A stretch of 64,000 nt of DNA from Chitinophagales bacterium (GCA_018401955.1 JAGYJT010000010.1:1-64000), one strand, 5' to 3'; numbered from the stretch's first letter, positions 19,763 through 30,178 are shown. Numbers and translations are program-made. The notes: generated by a model not told the origin, from the sequence alone.

Positions 19763-20722
19763 TTATCGAAACCATTTCATATACCAAGGGCTGTTTTTGG
19801 TTTTGGCCCTCTGGAATCCACCATGGGGTTTTAAGTTGCCCAATTCACCTTTGGTTACTTTAAAATATTCCAACTTTTCGCCGCCATAATTTTTAAATAT
19901 CTCGGTAACTGCCGGTGTTTGGAAAGGGCCTGCATCCAATATGCGCATACTGCCTGCACTGTTGCGGATAAACAAATCAATTAACGCATACGCGCCATTG
20001 TCTAAGCTATCGGCGGTAAGGCCTGGCAGCAGGTTGAGGTTTGCTACGCGAGAGTATAGCAAAAAGGTAGATGCTAATAGTTTATCACCGTGATAAATGC
20101 CAAAACCACCGCCCACGCCATAGTGCTGTGCTTGGTATATAATACGCAGCATGCTGTGGTATGCCGATTCTGGTAGATTAAGGGCTTTGCCGGTAGTGTT
20201 TTTAAAATGTTCTACCACAATTTCCGGTTTCAGGTCTTGCTTTATTTTTAAGCTAAGTGTTTCCGTCTTTTTTAGCGCATCTACAACGGTTTTATTATAG
20301 CGCTCCTGCTGCTCGCCATACACGGGCTGCAAGTTGATGTAAGTGCTACTAAGTGGTATGTATTGCGGCGCATCAATAGTGGGCAAGTTCATGGAGTTTA
20401 AGTTAAAGTCCCACACCGAATATTCGGCAGGGATGGCTTCCATAAACTCCGTCATTAGCCTTTTATCAATAGGTTTTAAAGAGAAAAGCCCAAGCTGTGA
20501 TGCCAATGCAGGCTGATAGAGCATTTTGGTGCTACCTACGGTTTGGTGCACCAGCGGAAACACTGCTTCATAATCGCCCCACACCAGCCCATCCCAAAAC
20601 TCGGCCACGTTATCCAAGTACCAAGTATAGGCATATGGCAGGCCATTAATGGCATAGTGCACACAGCCGTTCCACCGCTTGTCTTCAATCTCCTCTCTGG
20701 GTATAAATTTTATGGTGCGCAT
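19763..20722 (-). CDS. hypothetical protein, possible GNAT/FemAB-type acyltransferase
   Basis: start set at MRTIKFIPREEIEDKRW; the longer ORF start at 20857 lies in a heptad array. Confidence 0.7.
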   Translation of the reverse strand: MRTIKFIPREEIEDKRWNGCVHYAINGLPYAYTWYLDNVAEFWDGLVWGDYEAVFPLVHQTVGSTKMLYQPALASQLGLFSLKPIDKRLMTEFMEAIPAEYSVWDFNLNSMNLPTIDAPQYIPLSSTYINLQPVYGEQQERYNKTVVDALKKTETLSLKIKQDLKPEIVVEHFKNTTGKALNLPESAYHSMLRIIYQAQHYGVGGGFGIYHGDKLLASTFLLYSRVANLNLLPGLTADSLDNGAYALIDLFIRNSAGSMRILDAGPFQTPAVTEIFKNYGGEKLEYFKVTKGELGNLKPHGGFQRAKTKNSPWYMKWFR

Positions 20723-20797
20723 TGTTCTACTTAACCATTTCGTTCCGAGGGCGTTGCCCCCGGCTAATATTATGTAACCCCATTGGGGTAAAATAAT

Positions 20798-20867
20798 TAC
20801 TAATAACCATTTAACCGATAACCAATCAACCCACTTAAGCCATGGATCGTGGACCATCGACTATGGA
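20798..20867 (+). repeat. ten consecutive in-register heptads carrying two different words
   Basis: tactaat|aaccatt|taaccga|taaccaa|tcaaccc|acttaag|ccatgga|tcgtgga|ccatcga|ctatgga. Confidence 0.75.
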
Positions 20868-22171
20868 CTTTTAACATACTCCACCATTTGCTCATACATA
20901 TGGCGCCAGCCCACCCATTCATCGGCTTCGCAAAATGAGCTGTTGTGCCATAGGGTAATCAATAGCCCATTTACATCCTTTACTTCGTCAATTAAGGGTT
21001 TTACCGTTTCCAAAGCCTCGTGGGGCTTTAGCTTCATGTAGTAATTAAGCGTGGCATCCATAAAGGCAAACGGATATAGCTTCAATAAGGTTTTGTTTTC
21101 CCTGCCCAAATCGTAAAAATAAAACGAGCTACAAATGCTCGCCCTAAAGCCGGGCAGCGCTGCATAACCTATGGTGTAGTCTTCTTCAATATCCTGTTCC
21201 ATCAAGTTACGGTACGTATCTGGGAACTTAAGTTTTAAAAAATGTTGCCTGCTAATGCGCACATCCCTTTTTAGGGTGCGGCTCAGTCGGTTTATCTCGC
21301 GCCTTAGTTTGCTGGTGTCGGTGTTGCTGGCATAAGATGGGTGTATGCCCACCTCTGCATCATCGGCAATAGATTTTATCAAACTTTGAAACTGGGTAAC
21401 ATTGATGGATATGCCTTTATCAAACTCATCATAATCGCCTAATAGAAAGAAAAAAACGGGCTTGTAGTCATGTTTACCATGCAGCTCTAGCAGGTAGTCA
21501 TAAGTGTCGTAAGGGTCTTGTTTGTTGCCTGATAGCACCTTAACTCTATCTGTAGCTTCGGTAAAGTTGCCTTGCAGAAACGACCGTGCCAAACCGCCCA
21601 AATTTCGGAACGGCCCTTTGCCACGGTAGTTATAAGCGCTGTCTACATCAAAAGTAGGCTTGTACTTAAACTTTTCGGTTGCAAACTTCAACTCAGGGTA
21701 ATGCTCCTGTATTTTCAGCTGTACCAACTTAATGTAGTGGTTTACCACAGGTACCTGCAAAAAGCCGTTGCGGTAAGCAAAGCTTTCTTCAGGCGGAAAT
21801 CTGTCGTGCCTATCGTTGGCATGGGGTAAGTACTCTTCGTACCTGCTTACCAAATAAAAAGCCGCAGCAAATGGGTCGAAAGGTAATACAAACTCTTCTC
21901 CCTCAATCTGATAAAAAATTTTGAGGTAATTATGTTCGGTTACGGTTAGGTCTTGTTGGCTAATGCCGCGCTGAAACAATAAAAATACGGCTCCAAAACA
22001 AAGGCAATCTTCCTGCGGGCGGCTATCGTAAACTATCTTCGGTCCTTCGGTTACTCTAAATTCGTCCATGCTACTGGTAACCTTATAAGATATCTGCATC
22101 TGTTCTTTAAAAAACAAATCGAACACATACCTAATGCGGTTGGTAACTTGTGGCGTATAGATAACCAGCAT
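20861..22171 (-). CDS. polysaccharide deacetylase family protein
   Basis: 436 aa; FDVDSAYNYRGKG, EVGIHPSYAS, ITLWHN NodB-like motifs. Confidence 0.8.
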   Translation of the reverse strand: MLVIYTPQVTNRIRYVFDLFFKEQMQISYKVTSSMDEFRVTEGPKIVYDSRPQEDCLCFGAVFLLFQRGISQQDLTVTEHNYLKIFYQIEGEEFVLPFDPFAAAFYLVSRYEEYLPHANDRHDRFPPEESFAYRNGFLQVPVVNHYIKLVQLKIQEHYPELKFATEKFKYKPTFDVDSAYNYRGKGPFRNLGGLARSFLQGNFTEATDRVKVLSGNKQDPYDTYDYLLELHGKHDYKPVFFFLLGDYDEFDKGISINVTQFQSLIKSIADDAEVGIHPSYASNTDTSKLRREINRLSRTLKRDVRISRQHFLKLKFPDTYRNLMEQDIEEDYTIGYAALPGFRASICSSFYFYDLGRENKTLLKLYPFAFMDATLNYYMKLKPHEALETVKPLIDEVKDVNGLLITLWHNSSFCEADEWVGWRHMYEQMVEYVKSP

Positions 22172-22213
22172 GGAAGCTAAGTTAGTTATTTATAGACACA
22201 AGACCATCTTATG

Positions 22214-22241
22214 TACGAAGTACGATTTACGATGTACGATT
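22214..22241 (+). repeat. heptad array, word TACGANN
   Basis: tacgaag|tacgatt|tacgatg|tacgatt. Confidence 0.8.
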
Positions 22242-22288
22242 GCAAATGGGTCACAATTTTGATTGATTATAATCATAGTGTTTTAGCC

Positions 22289-22325
22289 ATTTCCAAATTT
22301 CCAAATTGTCTCATTTCCAAATTGG
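22289..22325 (+). repeat. period-8 word array ATTTCCAA
   Basis: atttccaa|atttccaa|attgtctc|atttccaa|attgg. Confidence 0.7.
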
Positions 22326-22344
22326 TAACCTTATCTTTGTAACT

Positions 22345-22788
22345 ATGAACGGTCAATCACTTTTCAGGCACGAAACGCCGCTGCAAATCAGGTTTGCGGA
22401 TTTGGATTCGCTAAACCACGTAAATAATGCCAACTACCTCACTTACATGGAGCTGGCACGTATTAATTATTTGGAGGAGGTGCTGGCCTTGAAAATGGAT
22501 GAACCTTACAGTGTTATCCTAGCCAAGGCAACGGTTGAGTATCGCAGGCCCATCCATCTAGGTGATGATATAAAAATATACACCCGCTGCAGCCGCATTG
22601 GCACCAAGAGTTTTGACCTAGAGTACGAGTTGCGTAAAATTGATACTAATGGCGGACAGCTAGTTATGGCTGTGGGCCATACCGTAATGGTGGCGTATAA
22701 CTATGAGAGCAACCTACCAGTTACGGTTCCTGATGCGTGGCGGCAAAACCTAGTAGTGTTCGATAGTCCTTCATCAGTAGATAAATAA
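22345..22788 (+). CDS. acyl-CoA thioesterase (4HBT hotdog)
   Basis: RFADLDSLNHVNNANYLTYMELAR; start at MNGQSLF just after TAtcTTTG (22332-22339). Confidence 0.88.
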   Translation: MNGQSLFRHETPLQIRFADLDSLNHVNNANYLTYMELARINYLEEVLALKMDEPYSVILAKATVEYRRPIHLGDDIKIYTRCSRIGTKSFDLEYELRKIDTNGGQLVMAVGHTVMVAYNYESNLPVTVPDAWRQNLVVFDSPSSVDK

Positions 22789-22794
22789 TTGATT

Positions 22795-23304
22795 ATGAGA
22801 TATGCATGCTTGGCTTTGGTGATAATGACGTTGGCTGCTTGCGACGCCCAGCAAGGCAAATATATTAACGGGGCAATGCTTCCCATGGTTGAGTTGCCCG
22901 ACCGTGAAGAGAAACCACTAGCGTTAGAATCGCTAAAAGGAAAGATAGTATTGGTGGATGTGTGGGCCAGCTGGTGCACCCCTTGCCGCAAGCAGCACCC
23001 TAAGTTGGTAGAGGTATATGATAAGTACCAAAATGCCCAGTTTCAAGATGCAAGTGGCTTTGAGATATACCAAATTTCGTTAGACTCAGAGCGGGAGCTA
23101 TGGTTGAAGGCAATAGCCAAAGATAACCTGCACTGGCCTTATCACGTTAGCGAGTTAAATGGCTGGGAATCAAAGGTTGTGGCCCTGTATGAAATTGAGG
23201 CCATACCTTCTGCATTTCTAATAGATGCTGATGGAAAGATAATCGGCAAAGACCTCAGCTGGTTCGACTTGGGCAAGGTGTTGGAGAACCGATTGAAAAA
23301 ATAA
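22795..23304 (+). CDS. TlpA/redoxin-type thioredoxin-like lipoprotein
   Basis: lipobox LAAC; VDVWASWCTPCRKQHP. Confidence 0.9.
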   Translation: MRYACLALVIMTLAACDAQQGKYINGAMLPMVELPDREEKPLALESLKGKIVLVDVWASWCTPCRKQHPKLVEVYDKYQNAQFQDASGFEIYQISLDSERELWLKAIAKDNLHWPYHVSELNGWESKVVALYEIEAIPSAFLIDADGKIIGKDLSWFDLGKVLENRLKK

Positions 23305-23306
23305 AG

Positions 23307-23334
23307 TATGATTTACGAAGTACGAGGTACGAAT
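23307..23334 (+). repeat. heptad array, word TACGANN
   Basis: tatgatt|tacgaag|tacgagg|tacgaat. Confidence 0.78.
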
Positions 23335-23396
23335 GTGATTTTGTCAAATTTTACTTTGTGTGGTGCCAGCCCTAATAATGTCTATACATTATTCAA

Positions 23397-23424
23397 TCGT
23401 AATTCGTAAATCGTACCTCGTACT
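23397..23424 (-). repeat. heptad array TACGANN, inverted orientation
   Basis: tcgtaat|tcgtaaa|tcgtacc|tcgtact. Confidence 0.78.
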
Positions 23425-23452
23425 TTCAAACGCTGCCAAATTGACACAATGA

Positions 23453-23483
23453 TTTGACTGGCAGGGATTTTGTAATACCTTTG
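23453..23483 (+). promoter_or_regulatory. Bacteroidota-type promoter upstream of grpE
   Basis: TTTG (23453-23456) - 19 nt - TAccTTTG (23476-23483), 21 nt before the grpE ATG. Confidence 0.6.
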
Positions 23484-23504
23484 CAACCTTAAATTTTGGT
23501 AGCA

Positions 23505-24062
23505 ATGAGTAACGAAACAGAGAACCAAGAACCGGTAGAAGAACAAGCCGCTAACGATGCCCAAACTACAGAGCAGCAGGTGCAAGATAATAATGTCGAA
23601 CAGGCAGAAGCTCCAGCTGGCAACGATTCGCAAGCTAAAATTGAGGAGTTGAAAGATAAGTATGTTCGCTTGTTTGCTGACTTTGACAATTATAAAAAGC
23701 GTGTTGCACGCGAGCGTTTGGAGCTGATTAAAGATGCCAGCAAAGATGTCATTTTGAACCTTTTGCCAGTATTGGATGACTTTGAACGTGCCGTAAAGGC
23801 AGCCGATAGTGCCACGGATGTAGCACCCGTAAAAGAAGGTATGACCCTTATCCATAACAAATTGCTTAAAAACTTGGAGCATAAAGGCCTGAAGGCGGTG
23901 AGCCCAGTAGGGGAGCCATTTGATGCTGAGTATCATGAAGCGATAACCGAAATACCTGCCCCTACCGAAGAGCTGAAAGGCAAAGTGGTAGATGTGGTAG
24001 AAAAAGGATATTACCTAAACGACCGTATTATTCGGTATGCAAAAGTAGTAGTGGGGAAATAA
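23505..24062 (+). CDS. grpE: nucleotide exchange factor GrpE
   Basis: LFADFDNYKKRVARER, VLDDFERA, VEKGYYLNDRIIRYAKVVV. Confidence 0.95.
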   Translation: MSNETENQEPVEEQAANDAQTTEQQVQDNNVEQAEAPAGNDSQAKIEELKDKYVRLFADFDNYKKRVARERLELIKDASKDVILNLLPVLDDFERAVKAADSATDVAPVKEGMTLIHNKLLKNLEHKGLKAVSPVGEPFDAEYHEAITEIPAPTEELKGKVVDVVEKGYYLNDRIIRYAKVVVGK

Positions 24063-24065
24063 GAT

Positions 24066-25223
24066 ATGCCAAGGGATTATTACGAAATATTGAGCGTAAC
24101 GCGTACCGCTACCCAAGAAGAAATTAAAAAATCTTACCGCAAAGTTGCGCTTAAGCATCACCCGGATAGGAACCCGGATAACCCGGATGCGGAGCACAAA
24201 TTTAAGGAGGCCGCAGAAGCTTACGAGGTGCTGGGCAACGAGGAGAAACGCGCCAAATATGACCGTTTTGGCCATGCTGGTGTTAAAGGCGGTGGTGCGC
24301 AAAACATGGATGACATTTTCAGCAACTTCGGCGATATATTCGGCGGCGGTGCAGGCGGTGGCGGTGGTTTTGATCCGTTTGAGGCTTTCTTTGGCGGACA
24401 GCGTGGCGGCGGTGGCCGAGCGCGCCAAGGTCAAAGGGGCAGTAACCTGCGCATAAAAGTAAAACTAGACCTAAAAGAGATAGTTTATGGTGCCAAAAAG
24501 ACCATAAAACTTAATAAGCACGTTACCTGCGATGTGTGCGACGGTAGCGGTGCCAAGGATAAAAGCTCAATTTCTACATGCCAAACCTGCCATGGTGCAG
24601 GCCAAGTGCGTAGGGTTACCCAAACTATTTTGGGCCAAATGCAGACTACTGCTACTTGCCCTACTTGCCACGGCAATGGCTCTACCATTACCGCCAAATG
24701 TACTAAGTGCAAAGGCGATGGTAAGGTGTATGGCGAAGACAGTGTAACCCTTGATATACCTGCCGGAGTAGGCGAGGGCATTCAACTTAGCATGACTGGC
24801 CGCGGTAACGCTGGCGAGCGTGGCGGTGCCCCAGGCGACTTGATTGTGGTGATTGAAGAGCAACAGCACGAAGAGCTTTTTCGCGAGGAGAACGATATTG
24901 TATACAACCTCAATATCAGTTTTATTGATGCGGCTATTGGTATGCAAACCGAAGTGCCTACCGTAGATGCCAAAGCGAAGATAAAAGTACCAGCGGGCAC
25001 CCAATCGGGCAAAATCTTTAGATTGAAGGGTAAGGGTATACCAAACATCAACAACTCGTACGAGGTGGGTGACCAGCAAGTGAGGGTGAACGTTTGGATA
25101 CCGAAAAACCTAAGTGATGATGAGCGTTCCACCTTGGAAAAACTACGTAATTCTCCGAACTTCCAGCCAGGGCAAACCAAAGAAGACGGTGGCTTTTTCC
25201 AGAAGGTGAAAGATATGTTTTAA
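24066..25223 (+). CDS. dnaJ: molecular chaperone DnaJ
   Basis: J domain HPDRNP, Gly-rich linker, four CxxCxGxG zinc motifs. Confidence 0.97.
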   Translation: MPRDYYEILSVTRTATQEEIKKSYRKVALKHHPDRNPDNPDAEHKFKEAAEAYEVLGNEEKRAKYDRFGHAGVKGGGAQNMDDIFSNFGDIFGGGAGGGGGFDPFEAFFGGQRGGGGRARQGQRGSNLRIKVKLDLKEIVYGAKKTIKLNKHVTCDVCDGSGAKDKSSISTCQTCHGAGQVRRVTQTILGQMQTTATCPTCHGNGSTITAKCTKCKGDGKVYGEDSVTLDIPAGVGEGIQLSMTGRGNAGERGGAPGDLIVVIEEQQHEELFREENDIVYNLNISFIDAAIGMQTEVPTVDAKAKIKVPAGTQSGKIFRLKGKGIPNINNSYEVGDQQVRVNVWIPKNLSDDERSTLEKLRNSPNFQPGQTKEDGGFFQKVKDMF

Positions 25224-25225
25224 TC

Positions 25226-25684
25226 ATGCCGCGCCTTACCATCATTCTTGATTTGGATGGGGTGCTTATTACTACCTTACCTACACAGCCAGAGGTGTTA
25301 CACGCCGATGGGTATACTGATTTTAATAAAGATTGTGTAGCCAATTTCAATGCCCTAATGAGCATGACAGATGCCGAGGTATGGCTTATCTCCATGCGCC
25401 GCAAAACCAAAACCCTTGCCGAGATGCAAGCCATATTTGCCAATAGGGGCATAGTTGCTCCGTTGGTAGGCATGGTGCCCGTATATGCTGAAGGCATGAA
25501 GCGAAACCATGAAACGGTCCGTTTTATTCGCCAACAAAACTTAGAGCAATATCTAATTATCGACGATAATAGAGTATTGCGCCAGTTGCCCAGAGTAATG
25601 AAGAACCGATTAGTACAAACCAATTATGCTCAGGGTTTTAATGAAGAAGCGCTTCAAGAGGCTAGGCGAGTATCGGGGTTTTAA
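25226..25684 (+). CDS. HAD-like domain protein
   Basis: ILDLDGVLIT, VWLISMRR, LIIDDN. Confidence 0.7.
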   Translation: MPRLTIILDLDGVLITTLPTQPEVLHADGYTDFNKDCVANFNALMSMTDAEVWLISMRRKTKTLAEMQAIFANRGIVAPLVGMVPVYAEGMKRNHETVRFIRQQNLEQYLIIDDNRVLRQLPRVMKNRLVQTNYAQGFNEEALQEARRVSGF

Positions 25685-25740
25685 TTGGCTCTCGCTATCA
25701 AGCTTCAAACAGCATAAATTATATTTTGGATTTCTAGAAA

Positions 25741-25780
25741 AAAAGAGGCTGTCTCGATTGTGAGTCAGCCTCTTTTTTTT
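25741..25780. terminator. bidirectional rho-independent terminator
   Basis: AAAAGAGGCTG...CAGCCTCTTTTTTTT perfect stem between convergent genes. Confidence 0.85.
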
Positions 25781-25827
25781 ATACCGATGATATAACAGAC
25801 ACCTGATTACAAGTAACCGCTTACTTA

Positions 25828-28800
25828 TTAAGCATGCAACGAGTCTTTATGGTCTTCCGGTTTGTAATTGGCTTGTAGCTCGGCAAGCTTCTCTTTGCCG
25901 TAGGCAAAGCGTGTAATCAATACAAACAGCACTGGCACGATAAATATAGCCAAGAAGGTAGCCGAGAGCATACCGCCCAGCACCGTCCAACCGATGGTTT
26001 GGCGGGCAACGGCACCTGCGCCTGCCGCAAACACCAACGGCAAAACACCCAGTATAAATGCCATTGAGGTCATAATGATGGGGCGCAAACGCAAACGCAC
26101 CGCCTCAAGGGTAGCAGCAACAACTTCCATACCCCAGTCAACGCGTTCTTTGGCAAACTCCACAATCAAAATGGCGTTTTTGGCCGTTAAACCAATCAAG
26201 GTTATCAACCCGATTTGCGCATAGATATTATTGGTAAGGTGCGGCAACAAGGTTAAAGCCAATATTGCACCAAACGCACCAATGGGAACTGAAAGTAAAA
26301 TGGAGAAAGGCACCGACCAACTCTCATACAAAGCCGCCAATAGCAAAAACACAAAGCCAATGGAAAGGGCAAAGATAATACCTGTTGTGCCGCCCGATTT
26401 TTTCTCTTCGGCACTGAGGCCCGAAAACTCAAAACCATAGCCCGCTGGCAGCACTTGCTCTGCTACTTCTTCAAGGGCTGTCAAGGCATCGCCACTACTA
26501 TAGCCGGGTGCAGCGCTACCGTTTACATCAGCAGATCGGAAGAGGTTATAGTGTGATAGCAATGAGGCGTTTTCAACAAGCTTATAGTCAATCAATGCGC
26601 TCATTGGTACTGATTGGCCTTGGTTGTTCTTAACATAGTAACTCTTAATATTCTCAATGTTCATGCGGTAGCTAGTATCAGCCTGGGCCACTACCCTAAA
26701 GTTTCTGCCGTACTTGGTAAAATCGTTGATGTAAATGCTACCCAAATAATTTGAGATGACACCATAAGCATCGGTGAGCGACACCCCCATCTTTTTGGCT
26801 TTATCCCTATCCACCAATACTTGATAGCCGGGGGTACGGGCATTGTAAAACGAGTAAGCACCCGATATCTCTGGTCGTTGATTGATAGCAGCCACAAACT
26901 TTTGTGCCACTTCTTCCAGTTCTTTTACACTACCAGCTTGCCGCTGTTGAAGCACAAAATTAAAACCACCGGTAGTACCCAAACCTGGTATAGCTGGCGG
27001 GGTAACCACAATTATATTGGCGCCCTTTATAGATGCCAAATCTTTGCGCAAGGCAGGCAACAATCCATCTAGCTTATCTTCTGGCTTGGTGCGCTCATCC
27101 CACGGTTGTAGCTGGGTAAAGAAGGTACCAGTGTTACTCTTAACCGAGAAATTCAATACGTTGAGGCCCGCAATGGAAGTAGCATTTTTAATAGCAGGGT
27201 ACTTTTTAATGATTTCGTACACCTCCTCCAAAACTTCGGCAGTTCTAACGCTCGAGGAGCCTTCTGGCAAAGTGATGGCCATAAACAATCGCCCTTCATC
27301 TTCATTAGGCACAAAACCCGTTGGCTTTAAACTGAACATACCTGCGGTGCCCACATAAATACAAACCAACAACACCATGGCATAAGGCGCCTTGCGGATG
27401 ATGTAATTTACGCTATTGGAATACCTACCTGTAACGTTACCAAACCACTGGTTGAATTTAAAGAAGAAGCGGTTTAACCCGCGCGATTCTTTATTTAGGT
27501 TCATGGGTTTTAGCAACAATGAACACAATGCTGGTGTAAGCGTTAAGGCCACAAATGCCGATAGCAATACCGAAATAGCAATGGTGATGGCAAACTGCTG
27601 GTACAACCTACCTACAATACCCGGGATAAAACCAACCGGGATAAATACCGCTGCCAATATCAAGGCAATGGCAATTACCGGTGCGGTAATGTCTTTCATG
27701 GCGCGGCGGGTGGCTTCTTTAGCCGAAAGCTTTTCATTATCGATGTAGTGCTGTACGGCTTCTACCACCACAATGGCATCATCTACCACAATACCAATGG
27801 CCAATACAAAACCAAATAAGGTAAGGGTATTAATAGTAAACCCCAGCGGAATAAAGAACACAAACGTACCGATAATGGATACCGGGATAGCTAGAATAGG
27901 AATTAATGTTGCCCTCCAACTCTGCAAGAACAAAAATACCACCAAGGTTACCAATAAAAGCGCTTCAAGCAATGTTTGCACCACCTCTTTAATAGATACA
28001 CTTACCACACTCACTGACTCAAACACTACTTTAAAATCCACATCAGGTGGGAAACCTGTTTTAAGGTTCTCTAGCGCAGCTACTACGCCATCGGCAGTTG
28101 AAAGTGCATTGCCATCTGGGGTTTGATAGATAAGCAGCAGGGCCGATTTTTGTCCATTTGAGCGCACTACGCCGCCATAATTAAACTTACCCAACTCAAT
28201 ACGCGCTACATCTTTAAGGTACACCAAAGAACCATCCTCGGGGTTGGTGCGGATAATGATGTTTTCATACTGCTCTTCATCTTCTAGCCGCCCATTAAAC
28301 AATACCGAAAATTCAAAAGCTTGTGTTTCGGGCTGCGGCGATGCACCGATTGCACCACCCGCCACTTGTATATTCTGCTCGCGGATGGCGTTGGCCACAT
28401 CGGCTGGCATCATACCCAATTGGGCCAGTTTATCCGGGTCGAGCCACACACGCATACTAAAGTCTTCGGCACGGGTATTTACATCACCCACGCCGGGCAC
28501 CCTTAGTATGGCGTTCTTTAGGTAGATGTTGGTGTAATTATCCAAAAACTCTTGACCGTGCGTTTCGTTGGGCGAAAAAATCGCCACCGCCATCAACAAG
28601 GTAGGGTTCCGTTTTTTTACTGTGATACCCAGCCTGCGCACGGCCTCAGGCAAACTTGGTTCGGCTACACTTACCCGGTTTTGCACATCCAGTGCCGCAA
28701 TATTAATGTCAGTACCTACATCAAAAGTAACCGTGGTGCTCATGCGGCCATCGCTAGTACTGGTGCTGCTAAGGTAGCTCATGCCGGGCGTACCGTTAAT

Positions 28801-29007
28801 TTGTAGCTCCACGGGGGTAGTTACGGTTTCTTCCACGGTTAGTGCATCGGCACCGGTATAACTAGCCGTAACGTTCACCGTTGGTGGCGAGATGTTTGGG
28901 TATTGACTAATCGGCAAGTTCAATACGGCAAGCACCCCCATTATTACAATAATCAAAGAGATTACGATAGAGGTAATTGGCCGCCTTATAAATACTTCTG
29001 AAATCAT
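25828..29007 (-). CDS. efflux RND transporter permease (HAE1/AcrB-like)
   Basis: 1059 aa; ISEVFIRRPITSIV, GIVVDDAIVVVEAV, TAKNAILIVEFAKE. Confidence 0.96.
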   Translation of the reverse strand: MISEVFIRRPITSIVISLIIVIMGVLAVLNLPISQYPNISPPTVNVTASYTGADALTVEETVTTPVELQINGTPGMSYLSSTSTSDGRMSTTVTFDVGTDINIAALDVQNRVSVAEPSLPEAVRRLGITVKKRNPTLLMAVAIFSPNETHGQEFLDNYTNIYLKNAILRVPGVGDVNTRAEDFSMRVWLDPDKLAQLGMMPADVANAIREQNIQVAGGAIGASPQPETQAFEFSVLFNGRLEDEEQYENIIIRTNPEDGSLVYLKDVARIELGKFNYGGVVRSNGQKSALLLIYQTPDGNALSTADGVVAALENLKTGFPPDVDFKVVFESVSVVSVSIKEVVQTLLEALLLVTLVVFLFLQSWRATLIPILAIPVSIIGTFVFFIPLGFTINTLTLFGFVLAIGIVVDDAIVVVEAVQHYIDNEKLSAKEATRRAMKDITAPVIAIALILAAVFIPVGFIPGIVGRLYQQFAITIAISVLLSAFVALTLTPALCSLLLKPMNLNKESRGLNRFFFKFNQWFGNVTGRYSNSVNYIIRKAPYAMVLLVCIYVGTAGMFSLKPTGFVPNEDEGRLFMAITLPEGSSSVRTAEVLEEVYEIIKKYPAIKNATSIAGLNVLNFSVKSNTGTFFTQLQPWDERTKPEDKLDGLLPALRKDLASIKGANIIVVTPPAIPGLGTTGGFNFVLQQRQAGSVKELEEVAQKFVAAINQRPEISGAYSFYNARTPGYQVLVDRDKAKKMGVSLTDAYGVISNYLGSIYINDFTKYGRNFRVVAQADTSYRMNIENIKSYYVKNNQGQSVPMSALIDYKLVENASLLSHYNLFRSADVNGSAAPGYSSGDALTALEEVAEQVLPAGYGFEFSGLSAEEKKSGGTTGIIFALSIGFVFLLLAALYESWSVPFSILLSVPIGAFGAILALTLLPHLTNNIYAQIGLITLIGLTAKNAILIVEFAKERVDWGMEVVAATLEAVRLRLRPIIMTSMAFILGVLPLVFAAGAGAVARQTIGWTVLGGMLSATFLAIFIVPVLFVLITRFAYGKEKLAELQANYKPEDHKDSLHA

Positions 29008-29048
29008 TTGCTCAATGTTAAATCTGTAAGCTTAATAATTGGCGCAGC

Positions 29049-30167
29049 TTATTTTACCGCTGCATCTGGCTGCACCACACTTCCGTTTCTTAAATTTTGC
29101 ACGCCCGTACTTACTATCAAGTCTCCTGATTGAAGACCATAACGAATAACTACCATATCGGCAGCGGTAGTACCTAGTGTTACGCGTTGCTGACTTACCT
29201 TATTGCTATCGCCTACCACAAACACATAAAACTCGCCCAACTGCTCGGTAACTGCTACCGAAGGGATTACTAATTGTTTGCCAGTATCTTGATTACGAAC
29301 GCGCAACAAACCACTCATGCCTGCGCGCAAATTACCCTTGGGGTTATCAAAACTAAAACGGGCTGTAATGGTTCCAGTAAGTGGGTTAACGGCCCTATCA
29401 ATGGCTACTAGTTGTCCTTGGCTAGGATACACCTCGCCTCCAGGTAATTGCAAGGTAAACAGTGAGTCTTTATCGTTATGTGGCTGCTCCATGTACATCG
29501 AGAAACGATAGATATCCTTTTCATTAACCGCTATATCAACGGCAATAGGGTCGGTAGTAGAAATGGTATTGATAAGCGTAGAACCCACACTTACCAAAGA
29601 GCCCAGCTTTATATTGGAGATACCGATGGTACCCCCAAACGGTGCCGTTATTAACGAACGGTTCAAATCTGTTTGGGCATTGGCAAGGGCTGCCTCTGCA
29701 CCCAATAGCTGCGATTCGGCATTCAATAGTGCCGTTTTGGCGTTTTCTACTACTTGGCGGGCTATGGCATCCTTTTCTTGCAACCGTTCGTAACGCTCAG
29801 CATCACGTTTGGCTTGCTCTAAGGTGTTTTGTGCCGCTTTTACTTGTGCTTGAGCCTGCTTGTAATTGGCCAAATACTTGCTTCGGTCAATTTCGTATAG
29901 CTTTTGGCCTTTGGTAACGGTTTGTCCATCTTTTACAAATATGCCCGTAATAGCGCCAGTTACCTCCGCACGCAGTTGTACTTCATTTAGTGGCACTACC
30001 GTTGCCGGGTATTTGTCAATACCCGTTACGCTTTGTGCAGCTACGGTATAAACATTTACCGGTATAGCTGCTGGTGCAGGTTTTTGGTCTGCTGCCTTGT
30101 TACTTCCGCACGAGGTTGCCATAAACAGGGCAACTATAGTCAGTACTCCAAAGGAAAATCCCTTCAT
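29049..30167 (-). CDS. efflux RND periplasmic adaptor subunit
   Basis: lipoprotein signal, GAITGIFVKDGQTVTKGQ, coiled-coil hairpin. Confidence 0.94.
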   Translation of the reverse strand: MKGFSFGVLTIVALFMATSCGSNKAADQKPAPAAIPVNVYTVAAQSVTGIDKYPATVVPLNEVQLRAEVTGAITGIFVKDGQTVTKGQKLYEIDRSKYLANYKQAQAQVKAAQNTLEQAKRDAERYERLQEKDAIARQVVENAKTALLNAESQLLGAEAALANAQTDLNRSLITAPFGGTIGISNIKLGSLVSVGSTLINTISTTDPIAVDIAVNEKDIYRFSMYMEQPHNDKDSLFTLQLPGGEVYPSQGQLVAIDRAVNPLTGTITARFSFDNPKGNLRAGMSGLLRVRNQDTGKQLVIPSVAVTEQLGEFYVFVVGDSNKVSQQRVTLGTTAADMVVIRYGLQSGDLIVSTGVQNLRNGSVVQPDAAVK

Positions 30168-30178
30168 TTCTATATTTT

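Noticed and set aside
20798-20867. Heptad arrays as CRISPR repeats
   Set aside because: 7-bp contiguous degenerate units without spacers and no cas genes in the window.
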